Part shown: one piece after another, positions 1 to 7,411 of the stretch | How positions within the stretch are numbered: position 1 is the stretch's first letter | Layout: each line of letters begins with the position of its first letter | NCBI GenBank assembly: GCA_014873095.1 | Contig: CP050848.1 | Location: forward strand, 2,451,850-2,515,849 | DNA length: 64,000 nucleotides | Direction of reading: 5' to 3' | Source of the DNA: Planctomycetales bacterium ZRK34 | GTDB lineage: Bacteria; Planctomycetota; Phycisphaerae; Phycisphaerales; Zrk34 | Notes under the pieces: model-generated | The model's database searches: none | The model's input: only the letters and a program-made list of their open reading frames with translations | Told to the model about the DNA's origin: nothing | Made by a program: the position numbers and the translations under genes

Positions 1-746
1 TGCACCGCGTAGTGGGCCATGTACAGGAAGAACGGGCGGTCCTTGTTTTCGGTGATGAACTTCACCGCCTCGATCGACTCGCGATCGGTCAGAAACTCGT
101 CTTCGGTCAGCGGCTGAATCGGCGGGTCAAATCCGTATCGCTTGTTCTTGTACGGCGCGTGATAGGTCGGCGGCTGGCCGAGGTCGCACCCGATGAAGTT
201 GCCGTCAAAACCCTGGTGCTCGGGGTACTGCGGCTCGTCACCGAGGTGCCATTTGCCGATGTGCATGCTCGCGTAGCCGGCCGGCTTCAGCGCCTCGGGG
301 ATCGTCACTTCGTCGAGTTCCATCCAATACGGATTTGGCGGACAGGCCAGGTCGCGATTCTTGTTGACGACGTATTCGGTGGGGTTCTTGTCGGGGTGGT
401 CGACTTTGCCGCGCTGGAACACCGCGCGGATCCAGTCGGTCACACCCACGCGCGCCGGGTAGCGACCGGTCATCACCGCCGCGCGCGTCGGGCTGCACAC
501 GGCACAGGCGGCGTAGTTGTTCGTGAAGCGCATCCCGTCGGCCGCGAGGCGATCGATCTGCGGTGTCTGGTAGAAGTCGCTGCCCTGGCACGACAGGTCT
601 TTCCAGCCCATGTCGTCGACGAGAATCAGCACGACGTTCATCGGTCGCTTGGCCGCCTTGGGTTTGGACTCCGCGGCAAAGCCCGTGGCCATCATCATCA
701 CGACCGCCGCCAACCCGATCGCCGCCTGCACGCTGCGCATTTTCAT
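1..746 (-). CDS. Sulfatase, N-terminal part (cut by window edge)
   Basis: Secreted or periplasmic sulfatase that would remove sulfate esters from polysaccharides. Reading the minus strand from the ATG at 746 gives MKMRSVQAAIGLAAVVMMMA, a signal peptide, then the alkaline-phosphatase-fold start NVVLILVDDMGWKDLSC with the metal-binding DD. The formylglycine-forming motif CSPTR follows in AACAVCSPTRAAVMTGRYP, so this is a Cys-type sulfatase needing FGE or anSME maturation. Further on come GKWHLGD and FFLYMAHYAVH, both typical of family S1. About 248 residues are present and the C-terminal half lies before base 1. Its promoter would lie in 747-872, divergent from the sigma-54 element. Substrate is not predictable from this fragment. 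Confidence 0.93.
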   Translation of the reverse strand, partial: MKMRSVQAAIGLAAVVMMMATGFAAESKPKAAKRPMNVVLILVDDMGWKDLSCQGSDFYQTPQIDRLAADGMRFTNNYAACAVCSPTRAAVMTGRYPARVGVTDWIRAVFQRGKVDHPDKNPTEYVVNKNRDLACPPNPYWMELDEVTIPEALKPAGYASMHIGKWHLGDEPQYPEHQGFDGNFIGCDLGQPPTYHAPYKNKRYGFDPPIQPLTEDEFLTDRESIEAVKFITENKDRPFFLYMAHYAV

Positions 747-872
747 CAGTAAGCCTCGTCAAAGAGTTTGCACGACCAATCTGGAACAATCGGCCGTGAT
801 TGTACCACACCAGTACACGACCCAACGTGACAGAACCCGCGATATTGCTGAAATATCCGCGTTTTTCCATTT

Positions 873-888
873 TGGCACGGGCCTTGCA
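873..888 (+). promoter_or_regulatory. Sigma-54 (-24/-12) promoter, copy 1
   Basis: TGGCAC at 873-878, GGGCC at 879-883 and TTGCA at 884-888. The GG and GC dinucleotides are exactly 10 bases apart, as RpoN requires, and both boxes match consensus. The expected start is near 899, just where the 77-nt block shared with the second locus begins. Such promoters need an enhancer-binding ATPase; the inverted repeats at 801-817 and 839-861 are possible sites. Confidence 0.75.
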
Positions 889-898
889 ACATCTATTT

Positions 899-980
899 TC
901 AATCGTTCTGCGCCTTTTTTTCTCTCCTCCGCCCGCGTTGATCTTCCCCTCCTACTGAAGGTCAACGCGGGATTTTTTTT
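899..980 (+). ncRNA. Predicted sigma-54-driven small RNA / leader, copy 1
   Basis: Bases 901-977 are identical to the reverse complement of 38601-38677. The predicted RNA has a pyrimidine-rich single-stranded 5' part (U7 then CUCUCCUCC at 922-930) and a 15-bp hairpin (932-946 with 957-971, one G-U pair). The 10-nt loop contains CCUCC, and the hairpin is followed by eight U. Two CCUCC motifs imitate the 16S rRNA anti-Shine-Dalgarno end and could pair with ribosome sites of target mRNAs. It could instead be the 5' leader of the oxidoreductase 98 nt downstream, with the hairpin acting as an attenuator. No known RNA family was recognised. Confidence 0.6.
932..980 (+). terminator. Intrinsic terminator of small RNA copy 1
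   Basis: Arms CCCGCGTTGATCTTC (932-946) and GAAGGTCAACGCGGG (957-971) form a 15-bp stem with one G-U wobble and a 10-nt loop, followed by A and T8 (973-980). This is a strong factor-independent terminator in the plus direction. Confidence 0.85.
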
Positions 981-1077
981 CATGGGTCGCACCGGTGCAT
1001 CGAACCGTGCGATTGGGTCGTTGAACCCTCAGCCCGCGCCGCGGGGCGGGTCAGATCCAACCCTGGAGGCCCATGTC

Positions 1078-2448
1078 ATGTCGTCATCGATCAGTCGTCG
1101 TATGTTGGTCAAAGCGGTTGCCGGAACTTCGATGTTGGGATTTCCGACGATCGTGCCTTCGAGCGTGTTCGGCCGGGACGCGCCGAGCAACACGCTGAAC
1201 ATTGCGGCGATCGGCACGGGCAGTCGGGCCTCGTCAAACATTCTCGGCAATCTCGCCAAGCGTCCGCCAGCCGGTGCGAAGCTGCGCGTGGCCTGCGACT
1301 GCTTCAAACACAAGCGGGATCGTTTCGCCGACGCGGTCAACCAGATTTACGGAAGCAACTACTGCCAGCCGATCGCTGATTTTCGAGAAGTGCTTCAGCG
1401 CGGCGACATCGACGGCGTGGCGATCAGCACGCAGGATCACTGGCATGTGCCGCTGGCCTACCACGCGGCGCTGGCGGGTAAGGACATGTACGTCGAAAAA
1501 CCGCTGGGCACGGCAATGACATGGGCGTGGAAACTGCGCCGGGCGGTGGCTGATCACCACGTGATTTTTCAATACGGCACGCAGCAGCGCAGCGGCGGCG
1601 GATTCAAGCGGGCTGTCGAACTGGTGCGCAATGGATACATCGGAACGCTTCAGCGGATCGAGTGCTGGTGTCCGGACATGTCGACGCAGACGGGCCATGC
1701 GCATGTCAAATCCTACGGCTCGACAGCCCCGACCGAACCGCCGGCCGACATGAATTACGAGATGTGGATCGGGCCGGCGCCGATGAAGCCGTACACCGTC
1801 GATCGCTGCACCAACCTCGGCGGGTTTCACATTTACGATTACGCGCTCGGGTTCATCGCCGGCTGGGGGGCTCATCCGCTGGACATTGCGCAGTGGGGCA
1901 TGGACGCCGACGCCACCGGGCCGATCGCCTACGAAGGCGTCGGGAAGATTCCGCCGGTCGGCTCGCTGTGGGACACCATCGAATCGTGGGATGTGACCTG
2001 TCGCTATGCCAACGGTGTACAGATGCGATTCATGGATCATCGCGCCGCCCGGCCGATTGTCGAGAAGATGTCGCGCCGGCCGTGGCGCGACCACGGGACG
2101 ACGTTTTACGGCGACGAGGGTTGGGTCAGCGTCGACCGTGGCGGGTGTTACCTCAACCTCAAGGGCGAGCCCGTCAACGCCTACAAGTTCGAGTTGAAAG
2201 CCTCGGACTGGCGGGCCGGCGGCGGCAACAACCAGGTGCACAACTGGATCGACTGCATGCGCACGCGACAGGCGCCGATCAACCCGCTGGAATCCGCCAT
2301 CCGCTCGGACACGATCAGCCATCTGTCGGACATCACCATCCGCACCGGCCGACCGCTGAAGTGGGATCCGGCACGCGAGGCGATTATCGATGATGCGGTG
2401 GCGTCGAAGATGCTCGACCGCCCGATGCGCGAGCCCTGGACGATGTGA
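1078..2448 (+). CDS. Gfo/Idh/MocA-family oxidoreductase, Tat-exported
   Basis: NAD(P)-dependent sugar or cyclitol oxidoreductase family, 456 residues. The ATG at 1078 is chosen because GGAGG (1065-1069) lies 8 nt upstream and the protein then begins with a twin-arginine signal (SRRMLVKAVAGTSM). This matches the exported members common in planctomycetes. The Rossmann start is NIAAIGTGSRAS and the EKP motif of the family is in YVEKPLGTAMTWAW. The C-terminal beta-sheet domain carries the conserved HPLDIAQWGMD. It follows the sigma-54 element by 98 nt and converges with the XylR-type regulator, with 19 bases between stops. The substrate is unknown; with glycosidases and a lactonase nearby it may oxidise released sugars in the periplasm. 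Confidence 0.92.
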   Translation: MSSSISRRMLVKAVAGTSMLGFPTIVPSSVFGRDAPSNTLNIAAIGTGSRASSNILGNLAKRPPAGAKLRVACDCFKHKRDRFADAVNQIYGSNYCQPIADFREVLQRGDIDGVAISTQDHWHVPLAYHAALAGKDMYVEKPLGTAMTWAWKLRRAVADHHVIFQYGTQQRSGGGFKRAVELVRNGYIGTLQRIECWCPDMSTQTGHAHVKSYGSTAPTEPPADMNYEMWIGPAPMKPYTVDRCTNLGGFHIYDYALGFIAGWGAHPLDIAQWGMDADATGPIAYEGVGKIPPVGSLWDTIESWDVTCRYANGVQMRFMDHRAARPIVEKMSRRPWRDHGTTFYGDEGWVSVDRGGCYLNLKGEPVNAYKFELKASDWRAGGGNNQVHNWIDCMRTRQAPINPLESAIRSDTISHLSDITIRTGRPLKWDPAREAIIDDAVASKMLDRPMREPWTM

Positions 2449-2467
2449 ACGGCTGCCCCGGGTCAAC

Positions 2468-3610
2468 TCATCCGCGCACGCGATTGCGATATTCCACCGG
2501 CCAGCATCCGACTTCCCGGTGAAAGGCGCGACTGAACGAGGCGGCGGTGGCGAAACCGCATGCCTCGCTGATATGCCCGACGGTCGCGAGGGTTTCACCG
2601 AGCATCGTGCAGGCGTTCTGCATGCGGACGGCGGCGAGTTCTTCGTGTACCGATCGACCCAGTGCCTTGGCGAAGCGGCGATCAAGCGTGCGGCGGGAAA
2701 CGCCGACGGCTTCGGCAACATGGTCGACGCTGATCGGCTCGCCGGCGCGGTCGCGGATGAACCGGGCGGCGGACTCGACGGCGGTGTCCTGCACGGCCAG
2801 CGCGGCCGTCGACCCGCGCAGCGTCACGCCGGTTGGGAGAATCTGACGCTGCGGCGTTTTGATCGTGAGTCGTCGCATCGCGCGGTCGAGCATGCCCGCC
2901 GCCTGCAAGCCGATGTGTTCCGCCGGCACGTTGATGCTCGACAGCGACGGCCAGGTGAGCTTCGAGACCAGGTCGTCATTGCCGATGCCGAGCACCGCCA
3001 CGCGATCGGGCACGGCAAACTGCGACCAGTGGCAACCCGCCAGCACGCGCTCGCCGAGCTTGTCGTCAAACGTGAGTATGCCCACAGGCTTGGGCAGCGC
3101 GGTCAGCCAGTTGATCAGCGGCTTCATGCGCGATTCGCCTTCAGCGATGCGCTGTGAAAAAGCGCGTAGCTTGAACCCGTCGGCCGCCAGGTGTTCAGCG
3201 AAGTAAATCTGACGCTCGGTCGAAGCGCGTTTGCCGCGCACGCCGCAGTAGGCGAAATGTTTGAACCCGAGGCGGGTCAGCGACTCGGCGGCGAGGCGGC
3301 CGACTTCGTGATTATCCAGCGAGACCGACAGGGGCACGTCGACTTCGGAGATGGCGGTTTCAACCAGCGGCACGCGGAGTCGCGCCGCGGCGTCGACGAG
3401 GGCCTGATCGGCGATGTAGGTGATGATGCCGTGGGGTTTGAGGCGGAGCACTTCGCCGGCGGCGTCGCGACCGCGCTGACGGACCAGCATCATGCGCCAC
3501 CCGTGCTGCTGGGCGTACTCGGCCACGCCGCGCAATCGCCGTCGGCCGGCGCCATCGCGCGTGTCGATGCAGATTGCGGCACAGGTGGGTGATTTCGGCG
3601 GACTTTTCAT
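2468..3610 (-). CDS. XylR-type transcriptional regulator (LacI-like sensor + AraC DNA-binding domain)
   Basis: Cytoplasmic sugar-responsive regulator of 380 residues. The first ~270 residues match the periplasmic-binding-protein-like sensor of the LacI/XylR group (GIITYIADQALVDAAARLR, SVSLDNHEVGRLAAESL, VAVLGIGNDDLVSKLTWPSL). Residues ~275-380 are an AraC-type double helix-turn-helix (VDHVAEAVGVSRRTLDRRFA, then GHISEACGFATAASFSRAFH). This sensor-first order is that of E. coli XylR. It is transcribed away from the 3904-13062 sugar operon, the usual arrangement for a dedicated regulator. Three GTCATT direct repeats at 3644-3670 in the shared upstream region are its likely target. The ligand is probably a pentose or other monosaccharide released by that operon. 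Confidence 0.93.
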   Translation of the reverse strand: MKSPPKSPTCAAICIDTRDGAGRRRLRGVAEYAQQHGWRMMLVRQRGRDAAGEVLRLKPHGIITYIADQALVDAAARLRVPLVETAISEVDVPLSVSLDNHEVGRLAAESLTRLGFKHFAYCGVRGKRASTERQIYFAEHLAADGFKLRAFSQRIAEGESRMKPLINWLTALPKPVGILTFDDKLGERVLAGCHWSQFAVPDRVAVLGIGNDDLVSKLTWPSLSSINVPAEHIGLQAAGMLDRAMRRLTIKTPQRQILPTGVTLRGSTAALAVQDTAVESAARFIRDRAGEPISVDHVAEAVGVSRRTLDRRFAKALGRSVHEELAAVRMQNACTMLGETLATVGHISEACGFATAASFSRAFHREVGCWPVEYRNRVRG

Positions 3611-3643
3611 GCGTCAGAGGGTCTTTTTAATGTGTCCAGAAAT

Positions 3644-3670
3644 GTCATTTATTTGTCATTATAAGTCATT
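3644..3670. promoter_or_regulatory. Three phased GTCATT direct repeats, probable regulator operator
   Basis: GTCATT occurs at 3644-3649, 3655-3660 and 3665-3670, spaced 11 and 10 bases, i.e. one helical turn. AraC/XylR proteins bind phased direct repeats. The array lies 34 bases before the regulator start and ~235 bases before the operon start, so it could serve both directions. A TGACGTCA palindrome lies at 3732-3739. Confidence 0.5.
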
Positions 3671-3760
3671 GCAGTTTGTTGCGGCCACCCCGTACACTGG
3701 CTGACGAGGTTTTCATGGTCATGTGATTTGATGACGTCAATTCATGCAAAGAGTTGAGCT

Positions 3761-3907
3761 ATGCGTCAATGGGTGTGGCTGGTGATGACGACCGTCGGGG
3801 CAGGTACACCGGCGACGGCGCGCCTGCAGGCGGCGATCAGCGCCATCGATACCCAGGCTCTATGCATCGATCCACCGGCCGACGATTCAACCAGGAGCAT
3901 CTCATGA
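3761..3907 (+). CDS. Possible 48-residue leader ORF coupled to the glycosidase-like gene
   Basis: An ATG at 3761 opens a 48-codon frame beginning MRQWVWLVMTTVGAG. Its TGA (3905-3907) overlaps the ATG of the next gene (3904) in an ATGA junction. The first residues are hydrophobic and signal-like. No strong ribosome site precedes it and no family was recognised. The ATGA overlap is the only positive evidence, and it may be chance; the downstream gene has its own AGGAG (3893-3897). Confidence 0.25.
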   Translation: MRQWVWLVMTTVGAGTPATARLQAAISAIDTQALCIDPPADDSTRSIS

Positions 3908-6063
3908 TCCAGCACACCCACCGATGGATATGGCTCTGGATGTTGTGCCTTGCGGTCATTGTGGGCTTGAACCACGAGGCTGCGGCGGTAACGCCGATCG
4001 CGCTGAAGACTTCGCAGGCCAGTCTGTTGATCGACGAGCAGGGGCGCATCGCCCTGAAGCCTGATGACGCCGCCATCCCGTCGCCGGCGGATTTCCAATC
4101 GCCGCTCTGGGTGATCACGCTTGCCGAAGGCGCCGATGTGTTTACCCCCGGTCGCGCGGTGACCGCCCGCGCTGAGGGCAAGCCGCAGATTACAAAAGTC
4201 GATGGCGGCGTGCGGCTGGTCTACGACAAGGTGCGCTGCAACCAGACCGACCTCGACATTCAGCTCGATCTGAAAATCACCGTCGCCGGCGATGAGTTTC
4301 GCTTCGACAGCACGATCGTCAACAAAACCCGCAACTGGATCGTGCGGTATTGGAAATACCCCATTCTGCTGGACATCGAGGCGCACGGCGGCCGCGCGGA
4401 ATCCGAGGCGCCGGTGGTGTACTGCCCCGATGGGCTCGGCCGTCGATACACGACGCGACAGGCGTTCGGGCCACGTCGCGAGTTTGCTTATCCGAGCCGA
4501 CTGGCCACGATGCAATGGTTGACTTTCACGACGCCGGCGGGGGGGCTCTACTTCGCATCGCATGATGAAAAGTGTGCCGCGAAAACCTTCGCCATCGCCG
4601 AGGGACGCGGGGCCGGTTACGACGTCTCGCTGATGCATCGGCCTTATTGTGCGCCGGGCGTATCGTGGGACGCGCCGACGACGGTCGTCATGTCATACCG
4701 CGGGTCGTGGCACGCCGCGGCGCAGCACTATCGGCAGTGGGTTGCATCGTGGCTGGATGTGATGGGCCGGCCCCAGTGGGCGCAGAACAGCACCGGCTGG
4801 CTGCTGGCGATCCTCAAGCAGCAGAACGGCGACCTGATGTGGGACTACAGCGCGCTGGATCGCCTGGCTGATCTCGCCGAGGCGCGCGGGCTCGACACGC
4901 TCGGGCTCTTCGGCTGGGCGCACGGCGGCCACGATCGAGAATATCCCGACTACATTCCCGACCCGAGCATGGGCGGCCCGCAGACGCTTCGTGAATCGAT
5001 CGCTCGGGTCCGTCGGCGCGGTCTGCATGTGATCCTCTACGCCAACGGGCAGTTGATCGATTCAGCGACTGAGTTTTATCGTTTGCAGGGCACACAGACG
5101 ATGGTCGCCGATCGCTATGGCAAGCCGCTGATTCAGATGTACAACAAGTTCAAATCCACTTCGACGCCGCTGTTCGTCACCGCCTGCACCGCCGCGCCGG
5201 CGTGGCGACAGCGCTTGATGAAGTTGGCGCAGCAGGCCCACGATCTCGGGGCCGACGGCATTCTGTACGACCAGCTCGGCGTGGTCGGTCCCAAGGAATG
5301 CTTCGAGAGTCGTCACGGTCACAGCACCCCCGCCGCGTCCGAAGACCGGTTTGACCTGATCCGCCAGATCGCCCGGCCGATGCACCAGCTCGATCCAAAC
5401 TTCATCGTCATGACCGAAGGCGTCGTCGATGCCGAGCAGGCGGACATTCCGTACTTTCACGGTTGCGGCACCGGCTTCGGCTACTTCACCCCCTCGGCCG
5501 CGGCGACGCCGTTTCCCGAGCTGTTCCGTTACACGTTTCCGCAGGTCGTCGCGACCGAGCGTATCCCCAATCCGTTTTTGACCCGCAACTACGCCAACTT
5601 CGCCTGCATCTATGGTCTGCGTTTTGAGATCGAATCGCGCTACACCGGCGATGTGAAATACCTGACCAGCGATCAGGTTCCGACGCCGGCCGAGTACGCC
5701 GATTGCAATTCACCGCCGGATGTGCAACTGCTTCAGAAAGTGCCGCGTGACGAGTCGTCAGCCTACATGCGCCGCGTGGCGGAGTTCCGTCGTACGCACG
5801 GCGACCTGCTGCTGCGTGGGCGATTCATCGATCTCGACGGCGTGCATGTCGAAGCTGAGCAGGTCGTCGGTAAAGCGTTTGAATCCGATACGCAGATCGG
5901 CGTGCTGCTGTGGAACCCGACGGATCAGAATCAGTCGGCGAAAGTGACCGTTGATGGCGGTCGATACATCGCGGCCTTCGCGCCGGAAGCCGAAGGCCCG
6001 GTCGATGTGCATACGCCGATCGCTGCGGAGTCGATTCGACTGCTGATCTGGAACAAACCTTAA
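3904..6063 (+). CDS. Secreted glycosidase-like protein (DUF6259-type TIM barrel)
   Basis: Protein of 719 residues starting at ATG 3904, with AGGAG 6 nt upstream and a signal peptide (WIWLWMLCLAVIVGLNHEAAA). An N-terminal beta-sandwich of ~280 residues precedes a (beta/alpha)8-like region: LAILKQQNGDLMWDYSALDR, then LGLFGWAHGGHDREYPDY, then ADGILYDQLG, where the Asp resembles a clan GH-D/GH36-type nucleophile position. IVMTEGVVD may supply the second acid. A small beta domain closes the protein. This order matches DUF6259-type proteins of Planctomycetota and Lentisphaerota as I recall them. It heads the sugar operon and its function is probably glycan hydrolysis outside the cytoplasm. The family call is from memory; secretion and operon position are directly visible. 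Confidence 0.75.
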   Translation: MIQHTHRWIWLWMLCLAVIVGLNHEAAAVTPIALKTSQASLLIDEQGRIALKPDDAAIPSPADFQSPLWVITLAEGADVFTPGRAVTARAEGKPQITKVDGGVRLVYDKVRCNQTDLDIQLDLKITVAGDEFRFDSTIVNKTRNWIVRYWKYPILLDIEAHGGRAESEAPVVYCPDGLGRRYTTRQAFGPRREFAYPSRLATMQWLTFTTPAGGLYFASHDEKCAAKTFAIAEGRGAGYDVSLMHRPYCAPGVSWDAPTTVVMSYRGSWHAAAQHYRQWVASWLDVMGRPQWAQNSTGWLLAILKQQNGDLMWDYSALDRLADLAEARGLDTLGLFGWAHGGHDREYPDYIPDPSMGGPQTLRESIARVRRRGLHVILYANGQLIDSATEFYRLQGTQTMVADRYGKPLIQMYNKFKSTSTPLFVTACTAAPAWRQRLMKLAQQAHDLGADGILYDQLGVVGPKECFESRHGHSTPAASEDRFDLIRQIARPMHQLDPNFIVMTEGVVDAEQADIPYFHGCGTGFGYFTPSAAATPFPELFRYTFPQVVATERIPNPFLTRNYANFACIYGLRFEIESRYTGDVKYLTSDQVPTPAEYADCNSPPDVQLLQKVPRDESSAYMRRVAEFRRTHGDLLLRGRFIDLDGVHVEAEQVVGKAFESDTQIGVLLWNPTDQNQSAKVTVDGGRYIAAFAPEAEGPVDVHTPIAAESIRLLIWNKP

Positions 6064-6085
6064 CCCGTTGCCAGTGAAATCGCCC

Positions 6086-7411
6086 ATGAAAAAACTGAAC
6101 AAACAACCTGCCGCGCTGTCGCGAAACTACAAATGGGAATTGCTGGGGTTGTTGTGCCTGGCGTTTTTCTTCCACCAGGGCGATCGCGCGATCTACGGCG
6201 TGGTGCTGCCGCAGATCCGCGCCGAGCTTCAACTCACCGACGCGCAGCTCGGCTTCGTCGGCACGGTGTTGTTTTTCACGCTGGCGATTCTGATGCCGTT
6301 CGCGGGTTATCTCGGCGACATGCTCCGCAAAAAGTGGGTCATCACGGGCGCGATCCTGTTCTGGAGCAGTTCGACGATGTTTACCGGCCTCAGTCGCGGC
6401 GTGGTCAGTCTGACGATGCTGCGGAGCGTGGCGACGGCGGGGGGTGAATCCTTTTACGCGCCGGCGGCCTATGCACTGCTGGCGAAGTTTCATCGCGCGA
6501 CGCGCGCCATCGCCATGTCGATCCACCAGGGGGCGTTGTACTTCGGCGTGATGGTCAGCGGTTTTCTCGGCGGGTATATCGCTGAACAGTGGGGCTGGCG
6601 GGCCACGTTCTATGTGTACGGCATCGCGGGCATCCTGCTCGGGTTCATCTTCATCTTCCGCCTCAAAGACGACGAAGATCATCACGCCGGCGAGACTCCG
6701 CTCGATGCCCCCGAAGCCGCCGAAGCGCCGGCCCCTCCGACGCCGCGCCAGTGGCAGAACCCGCTGAAGATGCTCGGCATCCTCTTTCGCAAACCAACCG
6801 CGCTGCTGTTGACCGTCGGCTTCACCGCCATCGTCTTCGTCAACAACGCCTACGTCGTCTGGGCCCCGGAATACCTGCATGAGAAGTTCGACCTCTCACT
6901 GACGCAGGCCGGCGGCTATTCGATGTTTTACCACCACATCACCGCGCTGATCGGTGTGCTCATCGGCGGGACGCTATCGGATGCTTGGGTGAAAAAATAC
7001 CCCCGTGCCCGCATGACGATGCAGACGGTCGCCATGCTGCTGGGCGCGCCGGCGATTGTTTACATGGGCTTGGCGCATTCGCCGATGATGGTTTATCTCG
7101 CGATGGCGGTGTTCGGCATGTTTCGCGGGTTGTACGAGTCGAACACGCACGCATCGCTGTTCGACGTGATCGAACCGGAATATCGCGCCTCGGCGGTGGG
7201 CGTGATGGTGATGCTGGCCTTCCTGGTCGGATCGCTGTCGCCGTGGCTGATGGGCTACATGCGCGAGGTGATCGAGCCGGGCAAGGGGCTTTCGTACGCA
7301 TTTGCCGGGTATGGACTGGCATATGTGATCGGCGGACTGGCCGTCGGTCTCGGGCTGCTGGTCTTTTTCAAAAATGACCGCATTGTGGAAGACTTGACGG
7401 AATCGCAATGA
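6086..7411 (+). CDS. MFS transporter, sugar/sugar-acid type
   Basis: Inner-membrane permease of 441 residues with about 12 hydrophobic segments. Signature pieces are GDRAIYGVVLPQIRAEL in segment 1 and the loop 2-3 motif GYLGDMLRKKW (variant of GxxxDRxGRR). A hydrophilic central loop (RLKDDEDHHAGE and following) lies between the two six-helix halves. The ATG at 6086 is preferred over TTG 6068 because it begins directly before the typical cytoplasmic N-terminus. It overlaps the next gene by ATGA. It resembles hexuronate/aldonate and spinster-like permeases. Inferred role: import of the mono- or disaccharide produced by the operon's exported enzymes. Confidence 0.9.
   Translation: MKKLNKQPAALSRNYKWELLGLLCLAFFFHQGDRAIYGVVLPQIRAELQLTDAQLGFVGTVLFFTLAILMPFAGYLGDMLRKKWVITGAILFWSSSTMFTGLSRGVVSLTMLRSVATAGGESFYAPAAYALLAKFHRATRAIAMSIHQGALYFGVMVSGFLGGYIAEQWGWRATFYVYGIAGILLGFIFIFRLKDDEDHHAGETPLDAPEAAEAPAPPTPRQWQNPLKMLGILFRKPTALLLTVGFTAIVFVNNAYVVWAPEYLHEKFDLSLTQAGGYSMFYHHITALIGVLIGGTLSDAWVKKYPRARMTMQTVAMLLGAPAIVYMGLAHSPMMVYLAMAVFGMFRGLYESNTHASLFDVIEPEYRASAVGVMVMLAFLVGSLSPWLMGYMREVIEPGKGLSYAFAGYGLAYVIGGLAVGLGLLVFFKNDRIVEDLTESQ

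Larger units (their letters stand above)
747..1077. other. Divergent intergenic region with sigma-54 small-RNA element
   Basis: No protein gene is supported here. The region separates the leftward sulfatase from the rightward oxidoreductase. It holds two inverted repeats (801-817, TGTAC-N7-GTACA; 839-861, an imperfect repeat around GATATT/AATATC), a sigma-54 promoter at 873-888, a predicted ~80-nt RNA at 899-980 with terminator, and about 98 nt of leader to the next start codon. The open frame that runs through it in phase with the oxidoreductase has no ribosome site upstream and crosses the terminator. Confidence 0.7.

Noticed and set aside
901..977. A basic peptide (KNPALTFSRRGRSTRAEERK...) encoded antisense in both copies of the 77-nt element
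   Set aside because: The peptides match only because the DNA is identical; frames and flanks differ and the sense strand has promoter and terminator.
901..977. Insertion sequence or REP-type passive repeat
   Set aside because: No terminal repeats, target duplication or transposase; conservation covers promoter boxes and transcript but not the spacer, which a moved fragment would keep.
610..1077. N-terminal extension of the oxidoreductase frame
   Set aside because: It runs antisense to the sulfatase and through a strong terminator; the Tat signal and GGAGG support the start at 1078.
1234..2721. 495-codon minus-strand open frame over the Gfo/Idh/MocA gene
   Set aside because: High-GC antisense shadow; the plus strand carries clear family motifs and a ribosome site.
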